Shown here piece by piece: positions 62,953 to 64,000 of a stretch of DNA of 64,000 nt. The first letter of the stretch is position 1. Each line of letters begins with the position of its first letter. Under the pieces are notes generated by a model that did no database searches, was not told where the DNA came from, and saw only the letters and a program-made list of their open reading frames with translations. Source of the DNA: Bordetella genomosp. 2 (GTDB lineage: Bacteria; Pseudomonadota; Gammaproteobacteria; Burkholderiales; Burkholderiaceae_B); assembly GCF_002261345.1 (NCBI RefSeq), contig NZ_NEVT01000003.1:620001-684000 (forward strand), read 5' to 3'. Position numbers and translations under genes: made by a program.

Positions 62953-63966
62953 TCAGGCTGAAATCACCTTGTTGCGGATGAGTTCACCGAGCCAGGTCGT
63001 CATGTCGGCATAGAAGGCGTCGATGTTCGGCACGCCGTCCACCGACCTGAGCGGTATCGTACTACTGATCTTCAAGTCGTTGCCCGAGACGGTGGTGCCG
63101 TCGGCGAGCTGCAGCGCCACGGTGTTCTCTTCCTGGTCGCGCAGCGCGATGCCCAGGTTGTCCATCAGCCGGACCGTGTCGCCCGGCTGGGCGCGGCTGC
63201 GTTTCGGGTAGCGGATCTCCAGCCATACTTCCAGGTTGCCGTCGAAGACCGCGTCTTCGATATCCAGCTTGGCGTAGCTGTCGTCGCCCATGAAGCCCTT
63301 GATCAGGGACAGCACGGTCGGGTCGGGCGCCAGCTTGGCGACGTTGCGCGCCTGCCCGGCGGCAAGCTGGACGGTCGAGCCGTCCGGCGCCGTGTGGGGC
63401 GCCTGGTTCATGAAAGGGCGGCCGATCGACACGGCTTTTACATGGGACTTGCGGATCCGTTCCTTGGTGGCTTTTTTCGGTTCGTCGACCAGGGCGATGC
63501 CGGCGTCCGGCCCGATGGCCCAGCACTGGTCGCGCAGCAGCCATGCCAGGTGCTGTTCCAGCCCGCTGGCGCGCAGGCTGGCCGATTGCACCAGGGCGAC
63601 ATGGTTGTCGATCAGGGCGAAGAACAGCACGCCGGGCACGAATTGCTGCTGCGTGCCGTTCATCTTGGGCGGCTGCAGCGCCGCCATGACCAGCGACGCG
63701 GCGTCCGGGTTGTCCTCGACCACCAGTTGGTGGCTGCCGCGCTCGAATGTCAGCAGCGTGCCGCACAAGGCAGCCCCCATCTGCCGCGGCTGGTTGATCA
63801 CGCGGCAGGCGTCGGCGGCCGCGTCGATGGTTTCGAGCCGGTCCTTGATGCGTTTCCGGTCGCCGAGCGCCGCGGCCAGCAACTGTTGCAGAGTCTGGGT
63901 ATTGGCCGGCTGCAACTGGCTGCGCCGGTAATAGACCTTTCTGGTGCTCGTCTTGCTCGTCGCCAC
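62953..63966 (-). CDS. RexA-like protein (possible phage-exclusion sensor)
   Basis: This 337-residue soluble protein starts at GTG 63966 with GGGAGG upstream. Its N-terminal basic stretch reads KVYYRRSQLQP. A middle block has FVPGVLFFALIDNHVALVQSASLRASGLEQHLAWLL, then a SHVKAVSIGRP block, then FDGNLEVWLEIRYPKRSR. These blocks come in the same order and spacing as those of lambda RexA as I remember it. RexA senses phage DNA complexes and triggers RexB. The membrane gene follows directly. Its own upstream region lies beyond the window. Confidence 0.55.
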   Translation of the reverse strand: MATSKTSTRKVYYRRSQLQPANTQTLQQLLAAALGDRKRIKDRLETIDAAADACRVINQPRQMGAALCGTLLTFERGSHQLVVEDNPDAASLVMAALQPPKMNGTQQQFVPGVLFFALIDNHVALVQSASLRASGLEQHLAWLLRDQCWAIGPDAGIALVDEPKKATKERIRKSHVKAVSIGRPFMNQAPHTAPDGSTVQLAAGQARNVAKLAPDPTVLSLIKGFMGDDSYAKLDIEDAVFDGNLEVWLEIRYPKRSRAQPGDTVRLMDNLGIALRDQEENTVALQLADGTTVSGNDLKISSTIPLRSVDGVPNIDAFYADMTTWLGELIRNKVISA

Positions 63967-64000
63967 TTCACCCTCCCTTGGATTGGTCCAGCGGCCACCG

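Overview
The window is a G+C-rich chromosomal segment that reads as Bordetella or a close relative in the Alcaligenaceae. Typical betaproteobacterial gene orders are present: ftsK-lolA, rarA-serS, ilvI-ilvH-ilvC-pssA, rpsO-pnp and tpiA-secG-tRNA-Leu. Several ABC, tripartite tricarboxylate (Tct) and lipoprotein genes also fit that group. The assignment rests on recognised proteins and synteny, not on a database search.

Layout. Bases 1-1601 hold the ftsK 3' end, lolA and an alpha/beta hydrolase. Bases 1613-11120 are one tightly packed minus-strand operon: a PLP amino-acid deaminase of the D-serine dehydratase type, a five-gene dipeptide-type ABC transporter, an RpiR regulator, a D-aminoacylase and a RidA protein. 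It looks like a pathway that imports N-acylated or peptide-bound D-amino acids, releases and deaminates them, and clears the reactive enamine. Two AT-rich boxes in front of it are plausible RpiR operators. Bases 11303-14032 carry rarA and serS. Bases 14249-19126 carry small secreted and hypothetical proteins, a glutathione transferase divergent from a TetR regulator with a perfect palindrome between them, a MarC protein and a chromate transporter. Bases 19166-25572 carry a two-component system, a MarR regulator, a second near-copy of the response regulator, and tctBA without tctC. Bases 26432-29398 carry a nitroreductase, an AhpD-like protein, a glutathione transferase and an AraC regulator broken by a 7-G tract.

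Bases 29484-46017 are mostly housekeeping: tRNA-Ser, 3-hydroxybutyrate dehydrogenase, yaaA, an MFS transporter, a FUSC-type membrane protein, the branched-chain amino acid genes, pssA, rpsO-pnp, threonine dehydratase and a lone PIN-domain protein. Bases 46372-55884 form an accessory cassette with visibly lower G+C. It holds VgrG, three tandem paralogues of an unrecognised family, a DUF2169/pentapeptide fusion, a second pentapeptide protein, a small PAAR-like membrane protein and another membrane protein. It looks like a type VI secretion tip-and-cargo cluster without the core machine. Bases 55894-60011 return to housekeeping, with DedA, three tRNAs, quinone oxidoreductase, tpiA and secG. Bases 60208-63966 are accessory again: a FabZ-like protein lacking the usual catalytic histidine motif, a cold-shock protein, a ferritin-like protein, and a two-gene module that resembles lambda RexA/RexB.

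The most interesting items are the RexAB-like pair (62442-63966) and the VgrG cassette with its three tandem tip-like paralogues (46372-55884).
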